Positions 32,162-41,646 of a DNA stretch of 64,000 bases are shown one piece after another (position 1 is the stretch's first letter; each line of letters opens with the position of its first letter). The stretch spans positions 179,498 to 243,497 of the forward strand of contig NZ_JAQQGN010000006.1 in NCBI RefSeq assembly GCF_028550595.1. The letters run 5' to 3'. Made by a program: the position numbers and the translations under genes. Under the pieces are notes generated by a model. That model was not told the origin of the DNA and ran no database searches. It worked only from the letters and a program-made list of their open reading frames with translations. This stretch comes from Luteimonas sp. BLCC-B24 (lineage in GTDB: Bacteria > Pseudomonadota > Gammaproteobacteria > Xanthomonadales > Xanthomonadaceae).

Positions 32162-33430
32162 TCAGCCATACACCGGATACTGGGCGCACTGCGCGGCGAC
32201 CTTGTCGCGCACGGCAGCGATCACGGTCTCGTCGGCCGGGGCGTCGAGCACGTCGCAGATCCAGTGGGCGAGGTCCGCGCAGTCCTGCTCGAGGTAGCCG
32301 CGGGTGGTCACCGCCGGCGTGCCCAGGCGCAGGCCCGAGGTCACGAAGGGCTTGCGCGGGTCGCCGGGCACGGAATTCTTGTTGACGGTGATGTGGGCGC
32401 GGCCGAGGGCTTCTTCGGCATCCTTGCCGCTGACGTCCTTGCCGATCATGTCGACCAGCATCAGATGGTTCTCGGTGCCGCCGGAGACGATCTTGTAGCC
32501 GCGCTCGACGATCACCTTGGCCATCGCCTGTGCGTTCTTCACCACCTGCTGCTGGTAGGCCTTGAACTCCGGCTCCAGCGCCTCCTTGAAGGCGATCGCC
32601 TTGGCCGCGATGACGTGCATCAGCGGGCCGCCCTGGATGCCCGGGAACACCACCGACTGCAGCTTCTTCTCCAGCTCGTCGAACTTGTCGCCGGCGCCCT
32701 CGCGGCTGGCGACGATGATGCCGCCGCGCGGACCGCGCAGCGTCTTGTGCGTGGTCGAGGTGACGACGTGCGCATGCGGCAGCGGCGTCGGGTAGACGCC
32801 CGCGGCGACGAGGCCGGCCACGTGCGCCATGTCGACGAACAGGTAGGCACCGACCTTGTCGGCGATGGCGCGGAAGCGCGCCCAGTCGATCTTCTGCGAA
32901 TACGCCGAGAAGCCGGCGACGACCATCTTCGGCCTGTGCTCGAGCGCCAGGCGTTCGACTTCGTCGTAATCGATCAGGCCGGCGTCATCCACGCCGTACT
33001 GCACCGCGTTGTACAGCTTGCCCGAGGCGTTGACCTTGGCGCCGTGGGTGAGGTGGCCGCCGTGCGCCAGGCTCATGCCGAGGATGGTGTCGCCGGCCTG
33101 CAGCAGCGCCTGGTAGACGGCCTGGTTGGCCTGCGAGCCCGAGTGCGGCTGCACGTTGGCGTAATCGGCGCCGAAGAGTGCCTTGAGCCGGTCGATCGCC
33201 AGCTGCTCGGCGACGTCGACGTACTCGCAGCCGCCGTAGTAGCGCTTGCCCGGGTAGCCCTCGGCGTACTTGTTGGTCAGCTGGCTGCCCTGGGCCTGCA
33301 TCACCAGTGCGCTGCAGTAGTTCTCCGAGGCGATCAGCTCGACGTGATCCTCCTGCCGGCGGACCTCGCTGGCGATGGCCTGGGCGAGATCGGGATCGTA
33401 CTGGTCGAGACGGGCGGCGCGCTGGAACAT
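32162..33430 (-). CDS. glyA: Serine hydroxymethyltransferase
   Basis: GlyA converts serine and tetrahydrofolate to glycine and methylene-THF, using PLP. The 422-aa product has the [11 protein letters not shown] motif near residue 82, the cofactor pocket ([16 protein letters not shown]) and the Schiff-base lysine K229 in [16 protein letters not shown] 33430 is preceded by a TACAAT -10 box. It is transcribed ahead of nrdR, with only a repeat element between them. Confidence 0.98.
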   Translation of the reverse strand: MFQRAARLDQYDPDLAQAIASEVRRQEDHVELIASENYCSALVMQAQGSQLTNKYAEGYPGKRYYGGCEYVDVAEQLAIDRLKALFGADYANVQPHSGSQANQAVYQALLQAGDTILGMSLAHGGHLTHGAKVNASGKLYNAVQYGVDDAGLIDYDEVERLALEHRPKMVVAGFSAYSQKIDWARFRAIADKVGAYLFVDMAHVAGLVAAGVYPTPLPHAHVVTSTTHKTLRGPRGGIIVASREGAGDKFDELEKKLQSVVFPGIQGGPLMHVIAAKAIAFKEALEPEFKAYQQQVVKNAQAMAKVIVERGYKIVSGGTENHLMLVDMIGKDVSGKDAEEALGRAHITVNKNSVPGDPRKPFVTSGLRLGTPAVTTRGYLEQDCADLAHWICDVLDAPADETVIAAVRDKVAAQCAQYPVYG

Positions 33431-33466
33431 CGAAGGCTCCGGGAGACGTGAACGGCAGGGCCGGCC

Positions 33467-33472
33467 ATTGTA
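33467..33472 (-). promoter_or_regulatory. Candidate glyA -10 box
   Basis: TACAAT (5 of 6 to consensus) on the minus strand, 36 nt before the glyA ATG, lies in the divergent gap with ettA. The -35 region is GC-rich and weak. Confidence 0.5.
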
Positions 33473-33516
33473 GCGCCCGCCCCTGCCCGGCGCCGGCCCG
33501 GCCGGGCGCGAGCCGC

Positions 33517-33522
33517 TATAAT
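33517..33522 (+). promoter_or_regulatory. ettA -10 box
   Basis: A perfect TATAAT lies 71 nt before the ettA ATG. No matching -35 is visible at 17 nt. It and the glyA -10 face away from each other across about 45 nt. Confidence 0.6.
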
Positions 33523-33593
33523 CGACGCCATCCCTTCATCCCCCGACGCCGCCCCACCGGGCCCCGGCGCGGGCCGGCGCAACCGGAGCCCCC

Positions 33594-35255
33594 ATGTCGC
33601 AATACATCTACACCATGAACCGCGTGTCCAAGGTGGTCCCGCCGAAGCGGCAGATCATCAAGGACATCTCGCTGTCGTTCTTTCCCGGCGCGAAGATCGG
33701 CCTGCTCGGCCTCAACGGTGCGGGCAAGTCCACGGTGCTGCGGATCATGGCCGGCGTGGATACCGATTTCGAAGGCGAGGCGCGGCCCCAGCCCGGCACC
33801 AAGGTCGGTTACCTCGAGCAGGAGCCGCAGCTCGATCCCGAGATGACCGTGCGCGAGGCCGTCGAGGAGGGCGTGGGCGAAGTGCTGCAGGCCCAGGCCG
33901 CGCTGGACAGGATCTACGACGCCTACGCCGAGGAAGGCGCGGACTTCGATGCCCTGGCCAAGGAACAGGAGCGCCTGGAGGCCATCCTGGCCGCCGGAGA
34001 TGCGCACACGCTGGAGAACCAGCTGGAAGTCGCCGCCGACGCGCTGCGCCTGCCGCCGTGGGACGCGAAGATCGGCAACCTGTCGGGCGGCGAGAAGCGC
34101 CGCGTCGCGCTGTGCCGCCTGCTGCTGCAGAAGCCGGACATGCTGCTGCTCGACGAACCGACCAACCATCTCGATGCCGAATCGGTCGAATGGCTGGAGC
34201 AGTTCCTGGCCCGCTACACCGGCACCGTCGTGGCGGTCACCCACGACCGCTACTTCCTCGACAACGCCGCCGAGTGGATCCTCGAACTCGACCGCGGCCG
34301 CGGCATTCCGTGGAAGGGCAACTACACCGAGTGGCTCACCCAGAAGGACGAGCGCCTCAAGCAGGAAGACAACCAGGAAAAGGCCCGCCAGAAGGCGATC
34401 CAGAAGGAACTGGAATGGTCGCGGCAGAACGCCAAGGGCGGCCGCTCCAAGGGCAAGGCGCGTCTGGCCCGTCTGGAAGAGCTGCAGTCGCAGGACTACC
34501 AGAAGCGCAACGAGACCAACGAGATCTTCATCCCGCCGGGCGAGCGCCTCGGCAACTCGGTGATGGAGTTCAAGAACGTCAGCAAGAAGTTCGGCGACCG
34601 CCTGCTGATCGACAACCTGTCGATGATCATCCCGCCGGGCGCGATCGTCGGCATCATCGGCCCCAACGGCGCGGGCAAGTCCACGCTGTTCAAGATGATC
34701 ACCGGGCAGGAAAAGCCGGATTCGGGCGAGATCGTCATCGGCCCGACCGTGCAGCTGTCGTACGTGGACCAGAGCCGCGACAAGCTCGAAGGCAACCACA
34801 ACGTCTTCCAGGAAATCTCCGGCGGCCTCGACATCCTCAACATCAACGGCACCGAGATCCAGTCGCGCGCCTACATCGGCCGCTTCAACTTCAAGGGCCA
34901 GGACCAGCAGAAGATGGTCGGCACCCTGTCGGGCGGTGAGCGCGGTCGCCTGCACATGGCCAAGACGCTGCTGCAGGGCGGCAACGTGCTGCTGCTCGAC
35001 GAACCCTCGAACGACCTCGACATCGAAACCCTGCGTGCGCTCGAAGACGCGCTGCTGGAATTCCCCGGCAACACCTTCGTGATCTCGCACGACCGCTGGT
35101 TCCTCGATCGCATCGCCACGCACATCATCGCGTTCGAAGGCGACAGCCACGTCGAGTTCTTCCAGGGCAACTACCGCGAGTACGAGGAAGACAAGAAGCG
35201 CCGGATGGGCGACGACGCCGGTCCGAAGCGTCTGCGCTTCAAGGCGCTGAAGTAA
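33594..35255 (+). CDS. ettA: Energy-dependent translational throttle protein EttA (ABC-F)
   Basis: EttA is a soluble ABC-F ATPase that binds the ribosomal E site and regulates early elongation according to ATP/ADP ratio. The 553-aa protein has two ABC domains. The first has Walker A GLNGAGKST (39-47) and the LSGGEKRR signature near 163. An arm and linker follow, then the second Walker A GPNGAGKST near 356 and LSGGERGR near 444. The LLLDEPTNHLD and LLLDEPSNDLD Walker B motifs are intact. A GGAG ribosome binding site lies 8 nt before the ATG. It starts the plus-strand unit continuing to pyrF. Confidence 0.97.
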   Translation: MSQYIYTMNRVSKVVPPKRQIIKDISLSFFPGAKIGLLGLNGAGKSTVLRIMAGVDTDFEGEARPQPGTKVGYLEQEPQLDPEMTVREAVEEGVGEVLQAQAALDRIYDAYAEEGADFDALAKEQERLEAILAAGDAHTLENQLEVAADALRLPPWDAKIGNLSGGEKRRVALCRLLLQKPDMLLLDEPTNHLDAESVEWLEQFLARYTGTVVAVTHDRYFLDNAAEWILELDRGRGIPWKGNYTEWLTQKDERLKQEDNQEKARQKAIQKELEWSRQNAKGGRSKGKARLARLEELQSQDYQKRNETNEIFIPPGERLGNSVMEFKNVSKKFGDRLLIDNLSMIIPPGAIVGIIGPNGAGKSTLFKMITGQEKPDSGEIVIGPTVQLSYVDQSRDKLEGNHNVFQEISGGLDILNINGTEIQSRAYIGRFNFKGQDQQKMVGTLSGGERGRLHMAKTLLQGGNVLLLDEPSNDLDIETLRALEDALLEFPGNTFVISHDRWFLDRIATHIIAFEGDSHVEFFQGNYREYEEDKKRRMGDDAGPKRLRFKALK

Positions 35256-35272
35256 GTCTCGGCGCCCGCCCG

Positions 35273-35839
35273 ATGCGCATGCCGTACGCGCCATTGCTGA
35301 CCGCGGCCGCCCTGCTGGGCGCCTGCGGTGGCGGCGCAGCCGGCACGCCGCCGCGCGCGGACGCCGCGTCTGTGACACGGGGCGTCGGCATCGACGACAC
35401 GTCGCTGGATTTCACCGACGGCGCTGCCGCGGAACTGCGCACCCGGGCGACGGCCGTCCCGCCCGCGCTGCGGCACGCGGTCGCCGCACGTGCCGATGCA
35501 CGCGCGCGCGAAGACGACTGCCGGCGCTATCCGGATGCCGACCGCGTGTTCGCCCTGCGGGTCGACGGCCATCTCGCCCCGGACGGTCTCGCCGTCTACA
35601 CGCTCGAAGGCTGCGGCGGCGGCAACAATGACGTCCGCCAACTGCTGGTGCTGCGCAGCGCCGGCGGCACCTGGCATCCGGTGGTCGAGACCGTGCTCGG
35701 CGCCAAGCACGCCACGCGCCGGATCCATGGGATCACACCCGACGCCCTCATCCTCGGCCCGTCCGGCGACATGCCCGGCTCGAGCGAGGCGCCGCCCGAC
35801 ACCGTGCCACTGCCGCCCCGTGGGGGACCATCGCGATGA
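35273..35839 (+). CDS. Hypothetical lipoprotein
   Basis: This 188-aa protein starts with a signal peptide and lipobox LLGAC (C18), followed by a low-complexity Gly/Ala region. The middle has the pattern DDCRRYPDADRVFALRVDGHLAPDG with several conserved-looking residues and LYTLEGCGGGN. I do not recognise a named family. It starts 17 nt after ettA and overlaps map by 4 nt, so it is co-transcribed with both. Its biochemical role is not visible. Confidence 0.75.
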   Translation: MRMPYAPLLTAAALLGACGGGAAGTPPRADAASVTRGVGIDDTSLDFTDGAAAELRTRATAVPPALRHAVAARADARAREDDCRRYPDADRVFALRVDGHLAPDGLAVYTLEGCGGGNNDVRQLLVLRSAGGTWHPVVETVLGAKHATRRIHGITPDALILGPSGDMPGSSEAPPDTVPLPPRGGPSR

Positions 35840-36573
35840 CCATCCAGCACCTCGACGAACTCGAAGGCCTCAGGCGCGCCGGTGCGCTCGTCGCCCGCAT
35901 CCTCTCGACGATGCGCGAGCAGGCCTCGGCCGGCACCACGCCGTGCGATCTCGACGCCATCGGCGCCGACATGCTGCGTGACGCCGGCGCGCAATCGGCG
36001 CCGGCGCTGACCTACGGCTTCCCGGGGGCGACCTGCATCAGCGTCAACCGCGTCGTCGCCCACGGCATCCCGGATGCCACGCCGCTGCGTGACGGCGACC
36101 TGGTCAACATCGACGTCTCGGCCGAGCTCGACGGCTTCTTCGCCGACACCGGCGCGAGCTTCGTCGTCGGCACCGCGAGCGCGGCGCAGCAGCGCCTGCT
36201 CGACGCGACCCGCGAGGCGCGCGACGCCGCGATCGCCCAGCTCCGCGCGGGCGAACTGCTCAGCGGCATCGGCCGCACCATCGAGACCGTCGCCGCGCGC
36301 CGGGGACTTCGCATCATCCGCAACCTGCAGAGCCACGGCGTCGGTCGTGCGCTGCACGAGGCGCCCGGGTCAATTCCCGGCTATTTCGATCGTCGCGACA
36401 CCCGCCGCCTGCACGACGGCATGGTGATCACCGTCGAGCCGTTCCTGGCCACGCACGTCACGCGCACCGAAGACCTGGACGACGGCTGGTCGCTGATCTG
36501 CGCCAAGGGATACGCGGCGCAGTTCGAACACACGGTCGTCGTCACCCACGGCGCGCCGATCATCGTGACCTGA
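35836..36573 (+). CDS. map: Methionine aminopeptidase, type I
   Basis: Map removes the initiator methionine from nascent proteins. The 245-aa product has the five metal ligands of the pita-bread fold: D93 and D104 ([10 protein letters not shown]...D), H167 (QSHGVG), E201 (TVEPF) and E231 (QFEHT). The residue after [10 protein letters not shown] is A instead of the E seen in the E. coli GHGIGRGFHEE segment, a minor difference. The ATG overlaps the lipoprotein stop (ATGA). In relatives a second map copy often sits near rpsB, so this may be a paralogue. Confidence 0.93.
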   Translation: MTIQHLDELEGLRRAGALVARILSTMREQASAGTTPCDLDAIGADMLRDAGAQSAPALTYGFPGATCISVNRVVAHGIPDATPLRDGDLVNIDVSAELDGFFADTGASFVVGTASAAQQRLLDATREARDAAIAQLRAGELLSGIGRTIETVAARRGLRIIRNLQSHGVGRALHEAPGSIPGYFDRRDTRRLHDGMVITVEPFLATHVTRTEDLDDGWSLICAKGYAAQFEHTVVVTHGAPIIVT

Positions 36574-36583
36574 GGCCCGCTCC

Positions 36584-37414
36584 ATGACGTCCACCTTCAT
36601 GCAGGCGCTGCGCGCGCGCTGGCAGTCCGCCGATACGCTGGTCTGTGTCGGCCTCGACCCCGAGCCGGCGAAATTTCCCGCGCGCTTTGCCGGTGATCCG
36701 GATGCGGTCTTCGCATTCTGCCGCGACATCGCCGATGCGACCGCCGAGTTCGCCTGCGCGTTCAAGCCGCAGATCGCGCATTTCGCAGCCCTCGGCGCCG
36801 AGGATGCGCTGCGACGGCTGATCGCACATCTGCACGCCACGCATCCCGGTGTTCCGGTGATCCTCGACGCCAAGCGCGGCGACATCGGCAGCACCGCGCA
36901 GCGCTACGTCGCCGAGGCTTTCGAACGCTTCGACGCCGATGCGGTGACGGTGAATCCCTACCTGGGTCGCGATTCGGTGCAGCCGTTTCTCGAGCGCGCC
37001 GACAAGGGCGTGGTGATCCTGTGCCGCACGTCGAATCCGGGTGCGGCCGACCTGCAGGATCTGCCGGTGGCACACACCGGCGGAACGCGCCCGCTGTACC
37101 AGCACGTCGCCGAGACCGTCGCGCGCGACTGGAACGGCCACGGCAACGTGTCGCTGGTGGTGGGCGCGACCTGGCCCGAGCAGTTGCGCGAGGTGCGCGC
37201 GATCGTCGGGGACATGCCGTTCCTGGTGCCGGGCGTCGGCGCCCAGGGCGGCGACGTGGCCGCGGTGGTGTCGAATGCGAAAAGCGCCGACGGTGCCGGC
37301 CTGATGGTCAGCTCGTCGCGCGCGATTCTCTACGCGTCGAACGGTGACGACTACGCCGGCGCCGCTGCCCGCGAGGCGCGCACGCTGCGCGACGCGATCA
37401 ACCGGCACCGCTGA
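36584..37414 (+). CDS. pyrF: Orotidine 5'-phosphate decarboxylase (subfamily 2)
   Basis: PyrF makes UMP from OMP in the last step of pyrimidine synthesis. The 276-aa length and the catalytic [11 protein letters not shown] block (D95, K97, D100) place it in the longer subfamily-2 branch. [10 protein letters not shown] near the N-terminus and [11 protein letters not shown] near residue 214 also fit. It starts 10 nt after map. The end converges on the DUF1501 gene across 24 nt containing a CCGGCCGGCCGG palindrome that could act as a hairpin for both strands. Confidence 0.95.
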   Translation: MTSTFMQALRARWQSADTLVCVGLDPEPAKFPARFAGDPDAVFAFCRDIADATAEFACAFKPQIAHFAALGAEDALRRLIAHLHATHPGVPVILDAKRGDIGSTAQRYVAEAFERFDADAVTVNPYLGRDSVQPFLERADKGVVILCRTSNPGAADLQDLPVAHTGGTRPLYQHVAETVARDWNGHGNVSLVVGATWPEQLREVRAIVGDMPFLVPGVGAQGGDVAAVVSNAKSADGAGLMVSSSRAILYASNGDDYAGAAAREARTLRDAINRHR

Positions 37415-37438
37415 CGGAACCCGGCCGGCCGGACCCGG

Positions 37439-38893
37439 TCAGCCCAGGAAGTCGAGCAACGGCCGGTCGAAATTGCCGAGACCGGGGAACACGGTCGCCA
37501 GGTCGGCATCCGGCACGCCGAGCCAGCGCGCGACCGTCGCACCGAACTGGTTGGTCGACGTGGTGGGGATCATCCGCCCCCGCTCGACCGCCTGCGGACC
37601 GTCGAGTTCGAGCAGCGGATAGGTGCCGTGCACGCGGCGTCCGCGCAACGGGCCACCCGCGGTCGAGGCCCCGCCCATCATCAGCTGTACGCCGCCCCAG
37701 GCATGATCGGTGCCGTTGCCGTTGCTGTTGAGGGTGCGTCCGAAGTCGCTCATCGTGAACGTGACCACGTCGTTGAGCGAGCCCACCTCGACCAGCGCGT
37801 CGCGGAACGCCGACAGGCCCTCGCTCAGACGCGTGAGCAGCCGCGCGTGGCTGCTTTCGGCCATCTGGTTGTCGTGGGTATCGAAACCGCCGAGGGTGGC
37901 GTAGTAGATCTGCCGCGAATGGTTGATCGCGCTGCCGCGGCTGGCCTTGATCATGCGCGCGATCATGCGCAGCTGCGATGCCAGACTCTCGTTCGCCGGG
38001 AACGCCGTCGTGATGTCACCGCCGTTGGCCGGATCGAGCGCGGCGCGCAGCGTGTCGCTGATCTGCATCGTGCCCTCGCCGAGCACGGCGTAATGGTCCT
38101 GCATGATCGGCGTGTAGCGGCGCGCGAGCATCGCCTCCAGCGCCTCGCGGCGGATGCGTTCGGCCGCGTTGGTGGTGCTGGTGAAGCGGCGCAGCGCGAC
38201 CGGCCCGCCACTGCCCATGCCGTAGGCGGTGGTCGCACTGCCGGTCTGGAACAGGTTGTTGCCGGCCAGCGAGATCGTCGGCGGCAGCGTGGCGAGGCCT
38301 GCGGCGTTGGCGCGCTCGAGGCGATCGGCGCAGCGTCCGCCCCAGCCGGTGGTCGAACTGGCCAGTTCCGACTCGCCGCGCATCCACAGCCGTTGCTGGT
38401 CGTTGTGCGAATACAGCGCCATCGGCAGGCGTCGGCTGCGAGCGATGTACTCGGCCTTGGTCACCGGTTGCACCAGGGTGCCGACGTTGGCCATGAAGCC
38501 GAGCTCACCGCGGTCGAACAGCGGCTTGAGCGACGCGCAGGCCGGGTGCAGCCCCCAGGGCTTGCCGGCGGTGTCGGTGATCTGCACCAGCGCCTCGCGC
38601 GCCAGGCCGAGGCCCTGGGCGTTGGTGCTCGCGTTGAATACGCCGCCGCGACTGGCGAGGTAGACGTCGTGCTCCTCGCGCACATGCGGCACGAGCATGT
38701 TGAAGGAGTCGTTGCCGCCCAGCAGGAAGATGCAGACGGCGGCGCGGTAACCGCCGGTCGCGGCCGGTGCGGCGGCGAGGGCACGGCCCATGAGTTCGAG
38801 CTGCGGCAGCGTGGCCACGGCGGCGCCGCCGGCGAGCAGCGTGCCCAGACGCGCGAGAAACTGGCGGCGCGAGGCGCGGGAGTGAGTATCCAT
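37439..38893 (-). CDS. DUF1501 exported protein (Tat-type signal)
   Basis: This 484-aa protein starts with a twin-arginine-like signal (SRRQFLARLG, then a hydrophobic stretch). The DUF1501 domain follows, recognisable by FLLGGNDSFNMLVP, LGGFDTHDNQ and VVTFTMSDFGRTLNSNG. The fold resembles sulfatases and alkaline phosphatases, but no enzymatic activity is established for the family. It is encoded 7 nt downstream of the DUF1800 gene, the usual pairing, so the two probably work together outside the cytoplasm. ATG 38893 is chosen since it opens the signal peptide. Confidence 0.9.
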   Translation of the reverse strand: MDTHSRASRRQFLARLGTLLAGGAAVATLPQLELMGRALAAAPAATGGYRAAVCIFLLGGNDSFNMLVPHVREEHDVYLASRGGVFNASTNAQGLGLAREALVQITDTAGKPWGLHPACASLKPLFDRGELGFMANVGTLVQPVTKAEYIARSRRLPMALYSHNDQQRLWMRGESELASSTTGWGGRCADRLERANAAGLATLPPTISLAGNNLFQTGSATTAYGMGSGGPVALRRFTSTTNAAERIRREALEAMLARRYTPIMQDHYAVLGEGTMQISDTLRAALDPANGGDITTAFPANESLASQLRMIARMIKASRGSAINHSRQIYYATLGGFDTHDNQMAESSHARLLTRLSEGLSAFRDALVEVGSLNDVVTFTMSDFGRTLNSNGNGTDHAWGGVQLMMGGASTAGGPLRGRRVHGTYPLLELDGPQAVERGRMIPTTSTNQFGATVARWLGVPDADLATVFPGLGNFDRPLLDFLG

Positions 38894-38900
38894 GAGGCCC

Positions 38901-40643
38901 TCAGCGCTGGATGACGAATTCGGGGGACGCGACCGCGAGCTGCACCAGCGAGCGCACACGCTCGTCGGCGGGCCTCCGCTCGGCCCGCAGGCGGTCGAGC
39001 ATCTGCACCATCGTGGCGCGGTTGTCGCCGGTGAGCGCGCCGGCCAGCAACAACACGTTGACGCGGTCGACCATCGCGGCGTGATTGTCCTGTTCGGCCA
39101 GCGTCAGCAGCGGCCGGATGTCGAGCACGGGCGCGGACGTATTGGCGGTCGGCGGCGCGGTCTGCAGCTGCGACCAGCCGGCGCTGTCGAGCTGGTTGAA
39201 CACGCTGGCGAAGGTCGCCTCGTTGTAGAGCTGCAGTTCCGGCGCGTACAGGCCCGCGGCGCCGTCGGCGCCCTGCAGCCGGTAGTCGGGTTCGAAGAAG
39301 TTGAACACCGACGGCGCGCGCAGCGAGTCCTGGGCGAGGCTGGTGGCGAAATCCCAGGAATTGGAGAAGCCGAAGTAGTACTGGCCGTCGGCACGCGGGA
39401 TGTAGCGCGCGTCGAAGGCGCGCCACAGCGCGGTGAGCTGCAGCAGCGGCTCGCGCGCCTTGCCGTAGGCCGCGTTGTCCGCCGCCGGCGGCACCCGCGC
39501 CTCCACGTCGAGCAGGATCGCCTTGATTACCCGGCCCAGATCACCGCCGGTTTCGCTCCACACGCGCGAGATGCGCCCCACGTATTGCGGGCTGGGATTG
39601 CTGGTGACGAAACGCTGGATCAGCTGGCGACTGATGAACGGCGCGACATTCGGGTGCGCGGCGAGCGCATCGAGCATCTTCGCCAGGCTCGCGGTGCAGT
39701 TGCTGCCCTCGTTGATGACGACGCCGTTGAAGATCGTCTTCGGCTGTTCGTCGTGGAACTCGGGTACGCAGGTCATCGGGCGCGCCTCGTTGTCCGCGCC
39801 CCAGCGCCAGAACGTGTCGCGGGTATTGCCGGGCCAGGTCCAGCCGGTCAGCACGCGCGCCATGCCTTTGACCGTTTCCTGGTCGTAGGTGGGGATGGTG
39901 CGGCCCTGGGCGTCGAGCCGGGGGCTGAAATCGGCGTTGCGCTGGATCAGGCCGATCGAGAACAGCTGCATCAGCTCACGCGCGTAGTTCTCGTCCGGCA
40001 CGATGGTGACGCGCACGCCCTGGCCGTTGGTGTAGCTCGTCGACTTGCGGTTGGACATGTGGCTCAGGTACAGCCCCATCGCCGGATGCAGTGTCACCCG
40101 CTCCACCAGCTGACGATAGGTGCCGAACGCGCCCTGGGCCAGCATGTCCTGGTAATTGCTGATCCGGCCGAAGTTGGCCGTGTTGTAGTCGCGGTCGGAG
40201 ACCACGAAGATCTCGCTGAGCGCGAAGCCCATGCGCATGCGCAGCTGGTCCGGCCGGGTGGTTGCCTGCCACAGCCAGTAATTGCGGCGCTCGGCGTAGT
40301 TCAGCTGGGCCACCGGAATCGACAGGATGTGCGGCGTGACCAGCGTCGCGGGCGTGCGCACCGGATCGAGCTGCTCGTCGATCCACGCCGAGTAGCCGAT
40401 CTGGCGAAGCCGGTCGATGTCCGCGCGCGTAGGCCCGAAGGTGGCCTGCACCAGGAAGCGCGCCGCCTCGGCGTCGCTGGCCGGAATGGGCGCGAACGCC
40501 GGCGCGGGCGGCGCGGGGGTACCCGGCGCGGGCGCAGGTGCACCGGGCGCCGGCGCAGGCGCTTCGGAATCGCCGCCACCTCCGCCACAGGCGGACAGCA
40601 GGACGGCCGCGAGCGTCAACGACGCCCAAGCAGTTCTGGACAT
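38901..40643 (-). CDS. DUF1800 lipoprotein
   Basis: This is a 580-aa protein with signal peptide and lipobox LLSAC (C19), then a Gly/Pro/Ala-rich linker to about residue 52. The DUF1800 domain follows: FLVQATFGPTRADIDRL near residue 63, ENYARELMQLFSIGL in the middle, and FNFFEPDYRL near the C-terminal part. Function is unknown in the family. It is encoded upstream of, and almost touching, DUF1501. The pair appears widely in proteobacteria as exported partners. I infer secretion or envelope function only. Confidence 0.9.
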   Translation of the reverse strand: MSRTAWASLTLAAVLLSACGGGGGDSEAPAPAPGAPAPAPGTPAPPAPAFAPIPASDAEAARFLVQATFGPTRADIDRLRQIGYSAWIDEQLDPVRTPATLVTPHILSIPVAQLNYAERRNYWLWQATTRPDQLRMRMGFALSEIFVVSDRDYNTANFGRISNYQDMLAQGAFGTYRQLVERVTLHPAMGLYLSHMSNRKSTSYTNGQGVRVTIVPDENYARELMQLFSIGLIQRNADFSPRLDAQGRTIPTYDQETVKGMARVLTGWTWPGNTRDTFWRWGADNEARPMTCVPEFHDEQPKTIFNGVVINEGSNCTASLAKMLDALAAHPNVAPFISRQLIQRFVTSNPSPQYVGRISRVWSETGGDLGRVIKAILLDVEARVPPAADNAAYGKAREPLLQLTALWRAFDARYIPRADGQYYFGFSNSWDFATSLAQDSLRAPSVFNFFEPDYRLQGADGAAGLYAPELQLYNEATFASVFNQLDSAGWSQLQTAPPTANTSAPVLDIRPLLTLAEQDNHAAMVDRVNVLLLAGALTGDNRATMVQMLDRLRAERRPADERVRSLVQLAVASPEFVIQR

Positions 40644-40782
40644 GCATATTCCCCGGTTGCGACGGCGACACTTCCCCCGGCGCGCAGCCTACAGAGGCGA
40701 CGGCGCTTTGCGGCATCCGGGCAGGCCCCAGGTGACGCGGATTGTCAGGTTTGCCAAATCTGTCGCAGTTTTCGCGAGGCGA

Positions 40783-41646
40783 TCAGCCGGCCGTCCGGGC
40801 CGCTGCGCGCAGTGCCGCCACCGGAAACCGCAGCCAGACCATCGCCCAGACCGCGGCGCGCACCGGCCAGGCGCGCCGCGGCGCCTCGAACCGGCGGAAG
40901 TAACGCCACAGGCCACGATGCTTGTGCCACTCGACGAAGACCGGGCGCGACCGGCTCGAGACCCCGCGTGCATGAGCCACGACGATGTCGTTGGCCACGG
41001 CCACCACCGCCCCGGCCTCGCGCGCGCGGCGGCACAGATCGAGGTCTTCGGCATGCAGGCGATACCCGGTGTCGAACCCGTCGATGCGCTCGAACAGGCG
41101 TCGCGGCAACAGCATCATCGCGCCCGAGATCGCATCGACGCGCTGCAGGGGCTGCGCCGGATCCCGCGGCACCGACAGATCGCGCGCCGCGGCGTGGCGC
41201 AGCATCGCGGCGAAATCCGGATCGCGGCGGCGCGCGGCCGGATCGCGCGCCCCGTCTTCGCCCGCGAGATCGGTGCCCAGCAAGGCATCCACGTCCAGCG
41301 CCTCGGCATGCGCGCGCAGCCGCGACAGCGTGTCGGCGTCCAACAGGCAGTCCGGATTGACGAACGCGATCCACGGCGCGTCGGCATCGCGCGCGCCCTG
41401 GTTGCAGGCGACCGCGAAGCCCGGATTGTCGGGGTTGGCGATGAAATGCAGGCGCGGATCCAGCGACGCGTGACGCTGCACGATGCCCAGCGTGGCATCG
41501 GTGGAGCCGTTGTCGACGACCCGGATCTGGTCCACGCCCGATGCCGCACGCAGACGCGTGAGGCAGGTGTCGATCGTGCTGCCGCTCTGGTAGCTGACGA
41601 CGACGGCAACGATGCCCGCGTGTCCGGCGGGCGACGACGCACTCAT
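40783..41646 (-). CDS. Glycosyltransferase family 2 (rhamnosyltransferase-like)
   Basis: This is a 287-aa GT-A-fold glycosyltransferase. The N-terminal domain reads VAVVVSYQSGSTIDTCL, then VVDNGSTDAT and FIANPDNPGFAVACNQGA. The donor-binding region is FVNPDCLLD. It has the typical WbbL-like C-terminal block (FDTGYRLHAEDLDLCRRAREAG), probably with a catalytic acidic residue in AEDLDL. Near the end is an amphipathic helix that could touch the membrane. The donor sugar and acceptor are unknown. It overlaps the preceding gene by ATGA. Confidence 0.88.
   Translation of the reverse strand: MSASSPAGHAGIVAVVVSYQSGSTIDTCLTRLRAASGVDQIRVVDNGSTDATLGIVQRHASLDPRLHFIANPDNPGFAVACNQGARDADAPWIAFVNPDCLLDADTLSRLRAHAEALDVDALLGTDLAGEDGARDPAARRRDPDFAAMLRHAAARDLSVPRDPAQPLQRVDAISGAMMLLPRRLFERIDGFDTGYRLHAEDLDLCRRAREAGAVVAVANDIVVAHARGVSSRSRPVFVEWHKHRGLWRYFRRFEAPRRAWPVRAAVWAMVWLRFPVAALRAAARTAG

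Noticed and set aside
33491..33512. GC-rich hairpin between glyA and ettA as a terminator
   Set aside because: It has no T-run and sits in a divergent promoter region, so a terminator there makes no sense.
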